DNA from: Acidovorax sp. A79
Lineage (GTDB): Bacteria; Pseudomonadota; Gammaproteobacteria; Burkholderiales; Burkholderiaceae_C
DNA: 64,000 bases
Direction of reading: 5' to 3'
Assembly: GCF_041154505.1 (NCBI RefSeq)
Contig: NZ_AP028672.1
Coordinates: 3,884,501-3,948,500, forward strand
The first letter of the stretch is position 1, and each line of letters starts with the position of its first letter. A program made the translations under genes and the position numbers. Under the pieces are notes generated by a model. That model did no database searches, had not been told where the DNA came from, and saw nothing but the letters and a program-made list of their open reading frames with translations. This document shows positions 42,528 to 51,873 of the stretch, piece by piece.

Positions 42528-42953
42528 CTACGACGGATTCGGCGCCAGCTTGGGCACGGGGCGCGGGCGTCCCTGCTCGTCGATGGCCACGTAGGTGAGC
42601 CGCGCCTCCGTCACCTTCACGTACCGGCCCTGCTCGGCAAAACGCTCGGCATACACCTCCACCTCCACGGTGACCGAGGTGTTGCCCACGCGCGTGATGG
42701 ACGAGAAGAACGACAGGATGTCGCCCACGCGCACGGGCTGCTTGAAGATGAACTCGTTCACGGCCACGGTGGCCATGCGGCCCTGCATGTAGCGCGCGGG
42801 CAGCACCGAGCCGGCGAGGTCGACCTGTGCCATCACCCAGCCCCCGAAGATGTCGCCGTTGCCATTGGTGTCGGCGGGCATGGGGATCACCTTGAGCACC
42901 AGTTCCTTGTCGGAGGGCAATGCGGCGGGGGGCGGGCTGAAAACGGCAGACAT
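42528..42953 (-). CDS. yciA: Acyl-CoA thioesterase, YciA-like
   Basis: A 141-aa hotdog acyl-CoA hydrolase. ADTNGNGDIFGGWVMAQVDLAG is the characteristic YciA active-site region with the catalytic aspartate, followed by NEFIFKQPVRVGDILSF. Such enzymes hydrolyse a broad range of acyl-CoA to recycle CoA. The ATG at 42953 gives the expected family length. It is convergent with the amidohydrolase gene and divergent from the ABC exporter gene. Confidence 0.88.
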   Translation of the reverse strand: MSAVFSPPPAALPSDKELVLKVIPMPADTNGNGDIFGGWVMAQVDLAGSVLPARYMQGRMATVAVNEFIFKQPVRVGDILSFFSSITRVGNTSVTVEVEVYAERFAEQGRYVKVTEARLTYVAIDEQGRPRPVPKLAPNPS

Positions 42954-43081
42954 GGGCACAATCTCGGTTGGGGCTGAGCCAATCCTTGGGGAACCAGGGG
43001 TTTCATCACAGGCTCGCGCCCTGCAAAAAACCACCTGGGCATCAGCCGGGTCGGTAAAAACAACAACTGGAATTGTCCCCC

Positions 43082-44944
43082 ATGCGCCACCACGGCGAAA
43101 CCGCCCCTTCCGCCACCGCCACCATTGCACCGCCTGCGCAGTCCGACTGGAGCACCCTGAACCGCCTGCTGCCCTACCTGTGGCAGTACAAGTGGCGCGT
43201 GATCGCCGCCATCGTGTTCATGGTGGGTGCCAAGGTGGCCAACGTGGGCGTGCCCCTTCTGCTCAAGACGCTGGTCGATGCGATGAGCTTCAAGCCCGGA
43301 GACCCGGCGGCGCTGCTGGTGGTGCCCGTGGGGCTGCTGGTGGCCTACGGCGCGCTGCGGCTGTCCACGTCGCTGTTCACCGAGCTGCGCGAACTGGTGT
43401 TCGCCAAGGCCACGCAGGGGGCGGCGCGCTCCATCGCGCTGCAGACCTTCGAGCACCTGCATGCCCTGAGCCTGCGCTTTCACCTGGAGCGGCAGACCGG
43501 CGGCATGACGCGCGACATCGAACGCGGCGTGCGCGGCATCGAGTCGCTGATCTCCTTCACGCTGTTCAACGTGGTGGCCACGCTGGTCGAGGTGGTGCTG
43601 GTGCTGTCCGTGCTGGCCGTGAAGTTCGACGCCTGGTTTGCCTGGATCACGCTGGCGGCGCTGGCGTTCTACATCGTCTTCACGGTGCTGGTGACCGAGT
43701 GGCGCACCCAGTTCCGGCGCGAGGCCAACGAGTTCGATTCGGCCGCGCACACCAAGGCCGTGGATTCGCTGCTCAACTACGAGACGGTCAAGTACTTCAA
43801 CAACGAAGGCTTCGAGGCCCGCCGCTACGACGAAAGCCTGGAGCGCCTGCGCCGCGCGCGGCTCAAGAGCCAGACGACGCTGTCCCTGCTCAACACGGGG
43901 CAGCAGCTCATCATCGCCGCCGGGCTGGTGGCCATGCTCTGGCGCGCCACGCAGGGCGTGGTCGATGGCCGCATGACGCTGGGCGACCTCGTCATGGTCA
44001 ATGCCTTCATGATCCAGCTGTACATCCCGCTCAACTTCCTGGGCGTGATCTACCGCGAGATCAAGCAGAGCCTGACCGACCTGGACAAGATGTTCACGCT
44101 GATGGACAAGGAGCGCGAGGTGGCCGACCGCCCCGGCGCATTGCCCCTGGCCGGGCTGGACCAGCCCGCCGTGCGCTTCGAGGACGTGCATTTCGCCTAC
44201 GAGGTGCGCAAGGGCGGCGACCTTGGCAGTGGCCGCCCCATCCTGCAGGGCATCAGCTTCGAGATCCCCGCGGGCAAGACGGTGGCGGTGGTCGGGCCCT
44301 CGGGCTCGGGCAAGTCCACGCTGGCGCGGCTGCTGTTCCGCTTCTACGACATCCAGCAGGGCCGCATCACCATCGCCGGGCAGGAAATCCGCGCCGTGAC
44401 GCAGGCCAGCGTGCGCCAGGCGATCGGCATCGTGCCGCAGGACACGGTGCTGTTCAACGACACGGTGGCCTACAACATCGCCTACGGCCGCCCCGGCGCC
44501 AGCCAGGCCGAGGTGGAAGCGGCCGCGCGCTCCGCCCGCATCCACGACTTCATCGCCAGCACCCCCAAGGGCTACGGCACCATGGTGGGCGAGCGCGGGC
44601 TCAAGCTCTCGGGCGGCGAGAAGCAGCGCGTGGCCATTGCGCGCACCCTGCTCAAGAACCCGCCCATCCTGATCTTTGACGAAGCCACCTCGGCGCTGGA
44701 CTCGGCCAACGAGCGCGCGATCCAGGCCGAGCTGCAGAACGTCTCGCAGAACAAGACCACCCTGGTGATCGCCCACCGCCTCTCCACGGTGGTGGAAGCG
44801 CACGAGATCCTGGTCATGGACGCGGGACGCATCATCGAGCGCGGCACGCATGCCCAGCTGCTGGCCCTGGGTGGCCGCTACGCGGGCATGTGGTCCTTGC
44901 AACAGGAAAGCCCCCCCGAGTCGCCTGCGGCGCTTTCCCCCTGA
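43082..44944 (+). CDS. ATM1/HMT1-type ABC exporter
   Basis: Half-size exporter of 620 aa: six-helix membrane domain (residues about 25-320) with the ATM1 motif [15 protein letters not shown], then the ATPase domain with Walker [10 protein letters not shown], signature [12 protein letters not shown], Walker [14 protein letters not shown]. The ATM1 group exports glutathione-linked sulphur or metal compounds. An in-frame TTG at 43073 is rejected in favour of the ATG. Odd: the last dozen residues ([11 protein letters not shown]) and the stop codon are encoded by a copy of repeat B whose normal TGA has changed to CGA. Confidence 0.9.
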   Translation: MRHHGETAPSATATIAPPAQSDWSTLNRLLPYLWQYKWRVIAAIVFMVGAKVANVGVPLLLKTLVDAMSFKPGDPAALLVVPVGLLVAYGALRLSTSLFTELRELVFAKATQGAARSIALQTFEHLHALSLRFHLERQTGGMTRDIERGVRGIESLISFTLFNVVATLVEVVLVLSVLAVKFDAWFAWITLAALAFYIVFTVLVTEWRTQFRREANEFDSAAHTKAVDSLLNYETVKYFNNEGFEARRYDESLERLRRARLKSQTTLSLLNTGQQLIIAAGLVAMLWRATQGVVDGRMTLGDLVMVNAFMIQLYIPLNFLGVIYREIKQSLTDLDKMFTLMDKEREVADRPGALPLAGLDQPAVRFEDVHFAYEVRKGGDLGSGRPILQGISFEIPAGKTVAVVGPSGSGKSTLARLLFRFYDIQQGRITIAGQEIRAVTQASVRQAIGIVPQDTVLFNDTVAYNIAYGRPGASQAEVEAAARSARIHDFIASTPKGYGTMVGERGLKLSGGEKQRVAIARTLLKNPPILIFDEATSALDSANERAIQAELQNVSQNKTTLVIAHRLSTVVEAHEILVMDAGRIIERGTHAQLLALGGRYAGMWSLQQESPPESPAALSP

Positions 44945-45012
44945 GGGGCGGCACCCCCGCCATGGGGCGGCCCTTGCCGGGTGCCTCTCGCGCGGGCCGC
45001 GCCGGTTTTGTA
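44911..45012 (+). repeat. Repeat B, copy 4, partly coding
   Basis: CCCCCCCGAGTCGCCTGCGG through CTTTCCCCCTGAGGGG, then GGGCCGCGCCGGTTTTGTA. Unlike other copies the first TGA of the repeat reads CGA, so the exporter gene reads into it and stops at the second TGA (44942-44944). Confidence 0.7.
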
Positions 45013-45091
45013 CGCTCTGCGCGCAAGGAGACGATGCACGCCGCACGGCTCTTGTTCTCGCAGTTTTTTTCCATTGACATTGCATTGACCC

Positions 45092-46024
45092 ATGAAGCCT
45101 GTCCTGCTTGCCCTCATGTTCCTGTCCGAAGAGCACATCGCCCAGATGGCTCAGACCTTCGAGGTGGTCTACGCCCCCGACGCGCCCCAGGCCGCGGCTG
45201 CCATTGCGCAGCATGGCGGGCGCGTGCGCGTGGTGCTCACCATCGGTGCCGTGGGCCTGAGCCCCGCGCAGATCGACGCATTGCCCGCGCTCACCCTCAT
45301 CTGCGTGCTGGGCGCAGGCTATGAGAACGTGGCCGTTGCGCACGCCAAGGCGCGCGGCATCGTGGTGGCCACGGGCGCGGGCACCAACGACGACTGCGTG
45401 GCCGACCACACCTGGGGCCTGCTGATCGCGGCGCAGCGCCGCATCCTGGCGCTGGACAAGGCCACGCGTGCGGGCATCTGGCGCACGGCGCTGCCGCTGC
45501 CGCCCAACGTGTCGCACAAGCGCCTGGGCATCATCGGGCTGGGCACCATCGGCAAGAAGATCGCGCAGCGCGCGCTGGGCTTCGAGATCGAGGTGGGCTA
45601 CCACAACCGCAGCGTGCGCACCGATGTGCCCTACCGCTACTTCGCAGACGTGGCGGCGCTGGCCGGATGGGCGGACTTCCTCGTGGTCGCCACGCCGGGT
45701 GGTGCAGGTACCAGGCACCTCGTCAATGCCGCTGTGCTGGATGCCCTGGGCGCACGCGGCGTGGTGGTCAACATCGCGCGCGGCAGCGTGATCGACACGG
45801 CCGCCCTGGCCGCCGCGCTGCGCGAAGGCCGCATCGCGGCGGCGGGCCTCGATGTGTACGAAAGCGAGCCCGCGCCCCCGGCCGAGCTGCTGGACCTGGA
45901 CAACGTGGTGCTCACGCCCCACGTGGCGGGCTGGTCGCCCGAGGCGGTGCAGGCCTCGGTGGACCGGTTCATGGAAAACGCCCGGCGCCACCTGGCGGGC
46001 GAGGCGCCCGCCACGGTGGTGTGA
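45092..46024 (+). CDS. D-2-hydroxyacid dehydrogenase, hydroxypyruvate/glyoxylate reductase-like
   Basis: NAD(P)-dependent dehydrogenase of 310 aa. The cofactor loop is GLGTIGKKIA, and the catalytic Arg, Glu and His are in VNIARGSVID, DVYESEPAPP and LTPHVAGWS. A second arginine or asparagine after the cofactor loop (HNRSVR) suggests preference for NADPH, as in glyoxylate/hydroxypyruvate reductases. The substrate is not certain. The preceding 147 bp hold a repeat B copy and a TTGACA-like sequence near 45076. Confidence 0.87.
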   Translation: MKPVLLALMFLSEEHIAQMAQTFEVVYAPDAPQAAAAIAQHGGRVRVVLTIGAVGLSPAQIDALPALTLICVLGAGYENVAVAHAKARGIVVATGAGTNDDCVADHTWGLLIAAQRRILALDKATRAGIWRTALPLPPNVSHKRLGIIGLGTIGKKIAQRALGFEIEVGYHNRSVRTDVPYRYFADVAALAGWADFLVVATPGGAGTRHLVNAAVLDALGARGVVVNIARGSVIDTAALAAALREGRIAAAGLDVYESEPAPPAELLDLDNVVLTPHVAGWSPEAVQASVDRFMENARRHLAGEAPATVV

Positions 46025-46042
46025 CAGAAGGTTCAATAGTGA

Positions 46043-46085
46043 TATCGGCTGCTGGCGCTTGCTGGACAAGCGCTGGCAGCTATTC
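46043..46085 (+). repeat. Palindromic repeat A upstream of the MazG-like gene
   Basis: Arms GCTGCTGGCGCTT (46048-46060) and AAGCGCTGGCAGC (46068-46080) with a 7-nt loop. The AGGAG of the next gene lies ten bases behind the right arm, so the hairpin forms the 5' leader next to the ribosome-binding site. Confidence 0.75.
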
Positions 46086-46100
46086 CATCAGGAGCGACTC

Positions 46101-46433
46101 ATGTCCGTCGATTTGAATGCGCTGCAGGCCCGGCTGCGTGTGTTTGCGGCCGAACGGCAGTGGCAGCCGTTCCACACCCCCAAGAACCTGGCCATGGCGC
46201 TGATGGTGGAGGCGGCCGAGCTGGCCGAGATCTTCCAGTGGATGACGCCCGAGCAGTCGCGGTCGGTGCGCGACGACCCGGCGTTCAAGGAGCCCATCGC
46301 CGATGAAGTGGCCGATGTGCTGCTGTACCTGCTGCAGCTGGCCGACCATGCGGGCGTGGACCTGGCCGAAGCGGTGGAGCACAAGCTGCGCAAGAACGCC
46401 GTCAAGCACCCCGCACCAGAAAACCTGAAGTGA
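46101..46433 (+). CDS. MazG-like nucleotide pyrophosphohydrolase
   Basis: A 110-aa all-helical NTP pyrophosphohydrolase of the RS21-C6/MazG-like group, which hydrolyses (d)NTPs such as modified dCTP to monophosphates. The metal-binding EAAELAEIFQW (EExxE-type) and the downstream DEVADVLLYLLQLAD are both intact. AGGAG precedes the ATG. It is convergent with the dctP gene, with a shared terminator between. Confidence 0.9.
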   Translation: MSVDLNALQARLRVFAAERQWQPFHTPKNLAMALMVEAAELAEIFQWMTPEQSRSVRDDPAFKEPIADEVADVLLYLLQLADHAGVDLAEAVEHKLRKNAVKHPAPENLK

Positions 46434-46499
46434 ACGAGGGCGCCTGCACCGGTGTTGCATGCCGGGTGCTCTCCATTTGGCGGTGACGGGACGCCCATG

Positions 46500-46527
46500 A
46501 AAAAGCCCCGCCAGGGCGGGGCTTTTT
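46500..46527. terminator. Bidirectional terminator between mazG-like and dctP genes
   Basis: AAAAAGCCCCGC-CAGG-GCGGGGCTTTTT is a perfect stem with A- and T-runs on both sides, suited to end transcription from both convergent genes. Confidence 0.88.
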
Positions 46528-46574
46528 CATGCTGCACGCACCGGCTTACTTCCGTGCGCCGGTGATGGCATTGC

Positions 46575-47612
46575 TCACTTCTTGCGCGCGGCGATCGCCT
46601 TCTCGGCCGAGCCCACCAGGTCGGCGCCGATCTGGCCCTTCCACTTTTCGTACACGGGGCGCGTGGCCTTCACGAAGGCATCGCGCTCGGCGGTGGAGAG
46701 CTGCGTGACGGTCACGCCATTGGCGGCGATGTCCTTGAGCAGGGGCTTGTCGGCCTCGACCATGCCCTTGCGGGCAATGGCGATCTCCTCCTTGCCGGCA
46801 TCGATGGCGGCCTGCTTGACGATCTCGCGGTCGGCGGGTGTCCAGGACGCCCAGATGTCCTTGTTGACCACGAAGATCAGCGGGTCGTTCACGTAGCCCC
46901 ACATCGTCACGTGCTTTTGCGCCACGGTGTGCAGCTTGGCGGCCATGTACACGGCAATCGGGTTCTCCTGGCCGTCCACGGCGCCGCTGGCAAACGCGGG
47001 CTGTGCATCGGCCCAGCTCATCTGGGTGGGGTTGGCGCCCAGCGCGGTGAAGGTGTCCAGGAACAGGGGCGAGCCCACCACGCGGATCTTCAGGCCCTTC
47101 AGGTCCTCGGGGGTCTTGATCGCCTTCTTGGAATTGGAGATCTCGCGGTAGCCGTTCTCGCCCCAGGCCAGGGGCATCACGCCCGCCTTGTCCAGGGTCT
47201 GGAAGATCTGCTTGCCCACGTCGCCCTGCGTCACCGCGTCCACCGCCGCGTAGTCGGGGAACAGGAAGGGCAGCGAGAACAGGTTGAGCTGCTTGACCTG
47301 GGGCGACCAGTTGATGGTGGAGCCCACAGCCATGTCGATCACGCCCTGGCGCAGCGCGCTGAACTCGCGCGTCTGGTCGCCCTGGATCAGCGAGACGCCG
47401 GGGTACAGCTTGATGTTGATGCGGCCGCTGGTGCGCTCGCGGACCTTGTTGGCCCAGAGTTCGCCGCCCTTGCCCCAGGGGAAGGCGGTGCCCAGCACCA
47501 GCGACATGCGGTACTCGCTCTTGTAGGCCGTCTGGGCAATGGCGGCGGGGGCGGTGAAGGCGAGGGCGGCCGCAGTGGCGACGGCGGAAGTGAGGAAAGT
47601 GCGCAGTTTCAT
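46575..47612 (-). CDS. dctP: TRAP transporter substrate-binding protein DctP
   Basis: Periplasmic binding protein of a TRAP carboxylate importer; 345 aa with signal peptide (RTFLTSAVATAAALAFTAPAAIA). The family segment LKGLKIRVVGSPLFLDTF contains the arginine that pairs with the ligand carboxylate, and GAVDGQENPIAVYMAAKLH is the conserved hinge region. A good Shine-Dalgarno (AAGGAGA) precedes the ATG on the minus strand. It follows dctM and dctQ in the operon. The substrate is unknown, probably a mono- or dicarboxylate. Confidence 0.92.
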   Translation of the reverse strand: MKLRTFLTSAVATAAALAFTAPAAIAQTAYKSEYRMSLVLGTAFPWGKGGELWANKVRERTSGRINIKLYPGVSLIQGDQTREFSALRQGVIDMAVGSTINWSPQVKQLNLFSLPFLFPDYAAVDAVTQGDVGKQIFQTLDKAGVMPLAWGENGYREISNSKKAIKTPEDLKGLKIRVVGSPLFLDTFTALGANPTQMSWADAQPAFASGAVDGQENPIAVYMAAKLHTVAQKHVTMWGYVNDPLIFVVNKDIWASWTPADREIVKQAAIDAGKEEIAIARKGMVEADKPLLKDIAANGVTVTQLSTAERDAFVKATRPVYEKWKGQIGADLVGSAEKAIAARKK

Positions 47613-47653
47613 TGTTTCAGTCTCCTTGTAGAAATCAGGGGTCAATGTGTGAA

Positions 47654-48952
47654 TCAATAACCGAGTTTGGCGGGCAGCCACAGGGCCAGTTGCGGGAAGG
47701 CGATCACGAGCACCATCACGAGGAACATGGCGAACAGCATCCAGCCCACCCAGCGCACGGTGGATTCCATGCGCACGCCGGCGATGCGGCACGAGACCAT
47801 GAGGTTCACGGCCAGCGGCGGTGTGAACTGGCCCAGGGCCACCTTCAGGGTCAGGATCACGCCGAACCAGACAGGGTCCCATTTGTAGAACTGCATGATG
47901 GGCAGCAGCAGCGGCACGAAGATCAGGAAGATCGAGATGCCGTCGAGGAACATGCCCACGGTGATGAGCAGCACGATGAGCAGCGCCAGCACGCCGTACT
48001 CGCCCAGGCCGGAGTTCACGATGGCGTTGGCCACCGGGTCGATCACGCCCAGCGTGGACAGCGAATACGCAAAGATGCCCGCGAGCGACACCACGATGAG
48101 GATCACGGCCGACAGCTCGCCCGATTCGCGCAGGATGGGGAACAGGTCGCGCACCTTGATCGTGCGGTGGATCACCATGCCCACGAACAGGCCGTAGAAC
48201 ACGGCCACCACGGCGGCCTCGGTGGGGGTGAACCAGCCGGCGCGCATGCCGCCCAGGATCAGCACCGGCGCGGCCAGGCCCCAGGTGGCCTCGCGCAGGC
48301 TCTTCCAGAACGGGGGGCGGGGCATCGTGGCTTCCAGCGCGCCCATCTTGTGCTTGCGGGCCATCCACACGGCCGGCACGATCAGCGCGATGCCTGCCAG
48401 GATGCCGGGGATCATGCCGGCGGCGAACAGCGCCGGCACCGAGGCGCCGGGCACCAGCACCGAGTAGATGATGAACGCGACCGAGGGCGGGATCAGGATG
48501 TCCGTGGCCGCTGCCGCGCCCACCACGCTGGCCGAGAACGAGGGCGGGTAGCCCGCGCGCGACATGGCCGCGATCATCACGCCGCCCACGGCGGCGGCGT
48601 TGGCCGGGCCCGAACCCGAGATGCCCCCGAGGAACATGGCCACGGCGATCGCCACCAGCGGCAGCATGCCCGGGCCGCGTCCGACGATGGCCACGGCGAA
48701 GTTGACCAGGCGCAGCGCCACGCCCGAGCGGTCGAAGATGGAGCCGACCAGCACGAACATGGGGATGGCCAGCAGCGGGTACTTGCCCAGCCCGGCGTAG
48801 AAGTTCTGCGGCACGGCCAGCAGGCCGAACCACTGGCTGTCGGCATTGGCCAGCGCGATGGCGGCGGCGCCCGCCAGGCCCAGCGCGGCGCCGATCGGCA
48901 CGCCCACGAACATCAGGCCCAGGAAGGCCACGAACAGGAGCGTGGCGATCAT
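47654..48952 (-). CDS. dctM: TRAP transporter large permease DctM
   Basis: A 432-aa membrane protein with about twelve hydrophobic segments, the ion-coupled channel of the TRAP system. Family features include GVPIGAALGLAGAAAI, YPLLAIPMFVLVGSIFDRSG, MFLGGISGSGPANAAAVGGVM and PPSVAFIIYSVLVPGASV. Its start overlaps the dctQ stop (ATGA on the minus strand at 48949-48952). Confidence 0.93.
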   Translation of the reverse strand: MIATLLFVAFLGLMFVGVPIGAALGLAGAAAIALANADSQWFGLLAVPQNFYAGLGKYPLLAIPMFVLVGSIFDRSGVALRLVNFAVAIVGRGPGMLPLVAIAVAMFLGGISGSGPANAAAVGGVMIAAMSRAGYPPSFSASVVGAAAATDILIPPSVAFIIYSVLVPGASVPALFAAGMIPGILAGIALIVPAVWMARKHKMGALEATMPRPPFWKSLREATWGLAAPVLILGGMRAGWFTPTEAAVVAVFYGLFVGMVIHRTIKVRDLFPILRESGELSAVILIVVSLAGIFAYSLSTLGVIDPVANAIVNSGLGEYGVLALLIVLLITVGMFLDGISIFLIFVPLLLPIMQFYKWDPVWFGVILTLKVALGQFTPPLAVNLMVSCRIAGVRMESTVRWVGWMLFAMFLVMVLVIAFPQLALWLPAKLGY

Positions 48953-49512
48953 GGCCGGGCGTCCTCGGCAGATTCATCGGTGGCCCCGGGCGCCGCGCGC
49001 GTGCGCCGCACCAGCAGGCCGACGGCCCGCGCCGCGATCAGCGTGGACAGCACGGGCAGCCAGATTGAATACCACCACTGCGGCACGCCGATTCCGGGCG
49101 AGGTCTCGCCGAAGCGGTAGTCGTCCCACACCACGCGCACGCTCAGCACCGCGATCAGCCCGAACAGCAGGGCCACGGTGATGGCTCCCAGCTGCGCCAG
49201 GCGCCTGCTGCGCAGGGCCGAGCCACCTTCGGCGAAATACTCGATGCGGATGTGCTGGTCGCGCGCCACGGCGGCGGAGCCCGCCACCAGGGCCAGCACG
49301 ATCATCAGGAACACGGAGATTTCCTCCGTCCAGGCGAAGGAGGAGTTGGTGAAATAGCGCACCAGCACATTGGCGAACGTGATGAGCGCGAGCGCCGCCA
49401 TCACGAGGACGGTGAGCCAGTCTTCAAGGCGCAGCGAGCGGGGCTCGGCGTCGGGGCTGGCAGCGCCGGGCGATGCATCGGCCGCGGGCCCGGGGGGGGG
49501 AGAGGAGGACAT
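48949..49512 (-). CDS. dctQ: TRAP transporter small permease DctQ
   Basis: A 187-aa four-helix membrane protein that partners DctM (LEDWLTVLVMAALALITFANVLVRYF, FAWTEEISVFLMIVLALVAG, RDQHIRIEYF). The N-terminal ~30 residues are low complexity (Ser/Pro/Ala). Odd: directly after the start, codons 5-7 form a run of nine cytosines (49492-49500 on the plus strand as G), the type of tract where replication slippage could switch the frame. A TTG further upstream is possible but the ATG at 49512 is preferred. Confidence 0.87.
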   Translation of the reverse strand: MSSSPPPGPAADASPGAASPDAEPRSLRLEDWLTVLVMAALALITFANVLVRYFTNSSFAWTEEISVFLMIVLALVAGSAAVARDQHIRIEYFAEGGSALRSRRLAQLGAITVALLFGLIAVLSVRVVWDDYRFGETSPGIGVPQWWYSIWLPVLSTLIAARAVGLLVRRTRAAPGATDESAEDARP

Positions 49513-49748
49513 GGGAGCAGGGGTGGAGGGGAACAAACATATGCGAATGCCGGCCGCCCTGCCCGGCGGTGTTGTGCACCGGGGGCTGGGGCGAATCCCG
49601 CCCCGAGCGCAAAAAAAGCGCGGTAAGCGCTGCTTTCTATTATGCGATGGTTGCTATGCATGCACACCATTGGTGCGCCTGGGGCGGGCTGTGAAAACCC
49701 TCATATCTTTACGAAGCACGTCCGCGGGCGCGCGCGGATAATGCGCCC

Positions 49749-50681
49749 ATGGAAACCAAGTGGCTAGAGGATTTTGTCAGTCTTGCGGAAACGCGCAGCT
49801 TCAGCCGCTCCGCCCAGTTACGCCACGTGACGCAGCCCGCCTTCTCCCGGCGCATCCAGGCCCTGGAAGCCTGGGCGGGCACCGATCTGGTGGACCGGAG
49901 CTCCTACCCCACCCGCCTCACGCCCGCCGGCAAGACCCTGTACGACCAGGCGCTGGAAATGCTGCAGGCACTGCAGAACACGCGCGCCATGCTGCGCGCG
50001 CACACCAGCGCCGGCAAGGACATGATCGAGTTCGCGGTGCCGCACACGCTCGCGTTCACCTTCTTCCCCGCCTGGGTGTCCAGCCTGCACGACAAGTTCG
50101 GCCCGTTCAAGAGCCGCCTCATCGCCCTGAACGTGCACGACGCCGTGATGCGGCTGGTGGAGGGCGGCTGCGACCTGCTGATCGCCTACCACCACCCTTC
50201 GCAGCCGTTCCAGCTCGATGCCGACCGCTACGAGATGGTGAGCCTGGGGCAGGAGGTGCTCTCCCCTTACAGCAAGGCCGACGCGGAAGGCCAGCCGCTG
50301 CACCGCCTGCCGGGCCGCGCCGGGCAGCCGCTGCCCTACCTGGGTTACGCGCCCGGTGCCTACCTGGGGCGCGTGACGGAGCTGATCCTCAAGGAGTCCG
50401 GCACGCCCATCCATCTGGAGCGGGTGTACGAGACGGACATGGCCGAGGGCCTCAAGGCCATGGCGCTCGAGGGCCATGGCGTGGCCTTCCTGCCGCACAG
50501 CGCGGTGAAGAAGGAGCTGCGCTCGCGCCGCCTGGTCAGTGCGGCGCCGCCCGATACCGAAGGACTGCAGATGACCATGGACGTGCGCGCCTACCGCGAA
50601 AAGCCCGCGGGCAAGGAAGCCCCCAAGGGCACGGCGCAGGCCCTGTGGACTTACCTGCAATCCCAGGCAGGGTCATGCTAA
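49749..50681 (+). CDS. LysR-family regulator, HypT/YjiE-like
   Basis: A 310-aa LysR-type regulator. The N-terminal winged helix (METKWLEDFVSLAETRSFSRSAQLRHVTQPAFSRRI in order) closely resembles HypT/YjiE, the hypochlorite-responsive activator of E. coli, in having ETKWL at the very start. The effector domain follows (IEFAVPHTLAFTFFPAWVSS, GVAFLPHSAVKKEL). It is divergent from dctQMP across a 236-bp gap and upstream of an ABC binding-protein gene, so it may control either. The oxidant response is inferred only from family resemblance. Confidence 0.87.
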   Translation: METKWLEDFVSLAETRSFSRSAQLRHVTQPAFSRRIQALEAWAGTDLVDRSSYPTRLTPAGKTLYDQALEMLQALQNTRAMLRAHTSAGKDMIEFAVPHTLAFTFFPAWVSSLHDKFGPFKSRLIALNVHDAVMRLVEGGCDLLIAYHHPSQPFQLDADRYEMVSLGQEVLSPYSKADAEGQPLHRLPGRAGQPLPYLGYAPGAYLGRVTELILKESGTPIHLERVYETDMAEGLKAMALEGHGVAFLPHSAVKKELRSRRLVSAAPPDTEGLQMTMDVRAYREKPAGKEAPKGTAQALWTYLQSQAGSC

Positions 50682-50861
50682 GGGTAAATACGGATATAAA
50701 CACTTTGCATAGTTGCGCGCGCAAACGGCATTGGAATTTCACGGTAACGACACGTACAGTCTGCGCCATCGACGGGTCGGTTACCGCAGCGCGCGCCCTC
50801 TGAAGGCCCCACGGTGGCACGAACATTGCAAATCCGATCCATCCACTCACCGAGACACCGT

Positions 50862-51758
50862 ATGAACGTTCAGCATTGGGGAATTGCCTGGGGCCTTGCC
50901 GCCCTGTGCAGCGCTTTTGCGACTTCTGCGCAGGCCTCGGTGCTCGAGCGCATCGGCGCTGGCGGCAAGCTGGTGATCGCCCACCGGGAATCGTCGGTGC
51001 CTTTCTCGTACATCGACACCCAGTCCGGCAAGCCGGTGGGCTACGCGATGGATCTGTGCCTGCGCCTGGCCGAGGTGGTGCGCAAGAAGACCGGCAAGAA
51101 GGACATGGAGGTCGAGTTCGTGGCGGTCACGCCGGCCAACCGCATCGCGGTGATCGAGCAGGGCAAGGCCGACATGGAGTGCGGCTCCACCACCAACAAC
51201 GCCGAGCGGCGCCAGAAAGTGGCCTTCACGATCCCCCACTTCATTACCGGCGCGCGGCTGCTGGTGAAGTCCGCCAGCCCCATCGACCGCGTGGAAGACC
51301 TCAACGGCAAGAAACTGGTGTCCACCAAGGGCACGACGCCGCTGAAGGCGGCCGACCAGGCCAACCGCGAACGCCTGATGGGCATCACCATCGTGGAGGC
51401 GCCCGACCATGCCAAGGCCGTCGAAATGGTGGAAAAGGGCGAGGCCGACGCCTTCGTGATGGACGACGTGCTGCTGTACGGCCTGGCGGCCGGGCGGCCC
51501 GACCCCAAGGCGCTCAAGGTGGTGGGCCGCTTCATGACCACCGAGCCCCTGGCCATCATGCTGCCCAGGAACGACCCCGAGTTCAAGAAGCTCATCGACG
51601 AGGAGATGCGCCGCCTGATCACCAGCCGCGACATCTATCCGATCTATGACAAATGGTTCAACAAGCCCATCCCCCCGAACAACACGGTGCTGAACCTTCC
51701 GGTCAGCTACTTGTTGCGGGACTTCTGGAAATACCCTACCGACCAGGTCCCGTTCTGA
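50862..51758 (+). CDS. Polar amino acid ABC transporter binding protein (paralogue 1)
   Basis: Periplasmic binding protein of 298 aa, family 3 (glutamate/aspartate type). Signal peptide (WGIAWGLAALCSAFATSAQA), then GKLVIAHRESSVPFSYID, VAVTPANRIAVIEQGKADMECGSTTNN and YDKWFNKPIPPNN. It shares ECGSTTNNA and the C-terminal PIYDKWF/KLYDKWF motif with the next gene, so the two are paralogues. It has no permease gene of its own nearby and may share the GltJKL importer. Confidence 0.88.
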   Translation: MNVQHWGIAWGLAALCSAFATSAQASVLERIGAGGKLVIAHRESSVPFSYIDTQSGKPVGYAMDLCLRLAEVVRKKTGKKDMEVEFVAVTPANRIAVIEQGKADMECGSTTNNAERRQKVAFTIPHFITGARLLVKSASPIDRVEDLNGKKLVSTKGTTPLKAADQANRERLMGITIVEAPDHAKAVEMVEKGEADAFVMDDVLLYGLAAGRPDPKALKVVGRFMTTEPLAIMLPRNDPEFKKLIDEEMRRLITSRDIYPIYDKWFNKPIPPNNTVLNLPVSYLLRDFWKYPTDQVPF

Positions 51759-51873
51759 CTAATATCCCTGGTCGAGGTTTCCATTTTTGGAGAATGCGGT
51801 CTGCCGGTACCCCCGGCAGGGTCGAATCTCTAGAATCCATCCCTTTTTTCGCTTCACACACAAGGAGATACCA

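Noticed and set aside
42887..46069. A minus-strand open frame of about 1060 codons across the exporter and dehydrogenase genes
   Set aside because: It is antisense to clearly recognisable proteins, is rich in His, Arg, Gly and Ala as high-G+C shadow frames are, and shows no domain.
49604..49660. Possible tenth copy of palindromic repeat A (AAGCGCGGTAAGCGCTGC region)
   Set aside because: The 7-nt loop and left arm do not fit; only a short GCGC-rich match is present.
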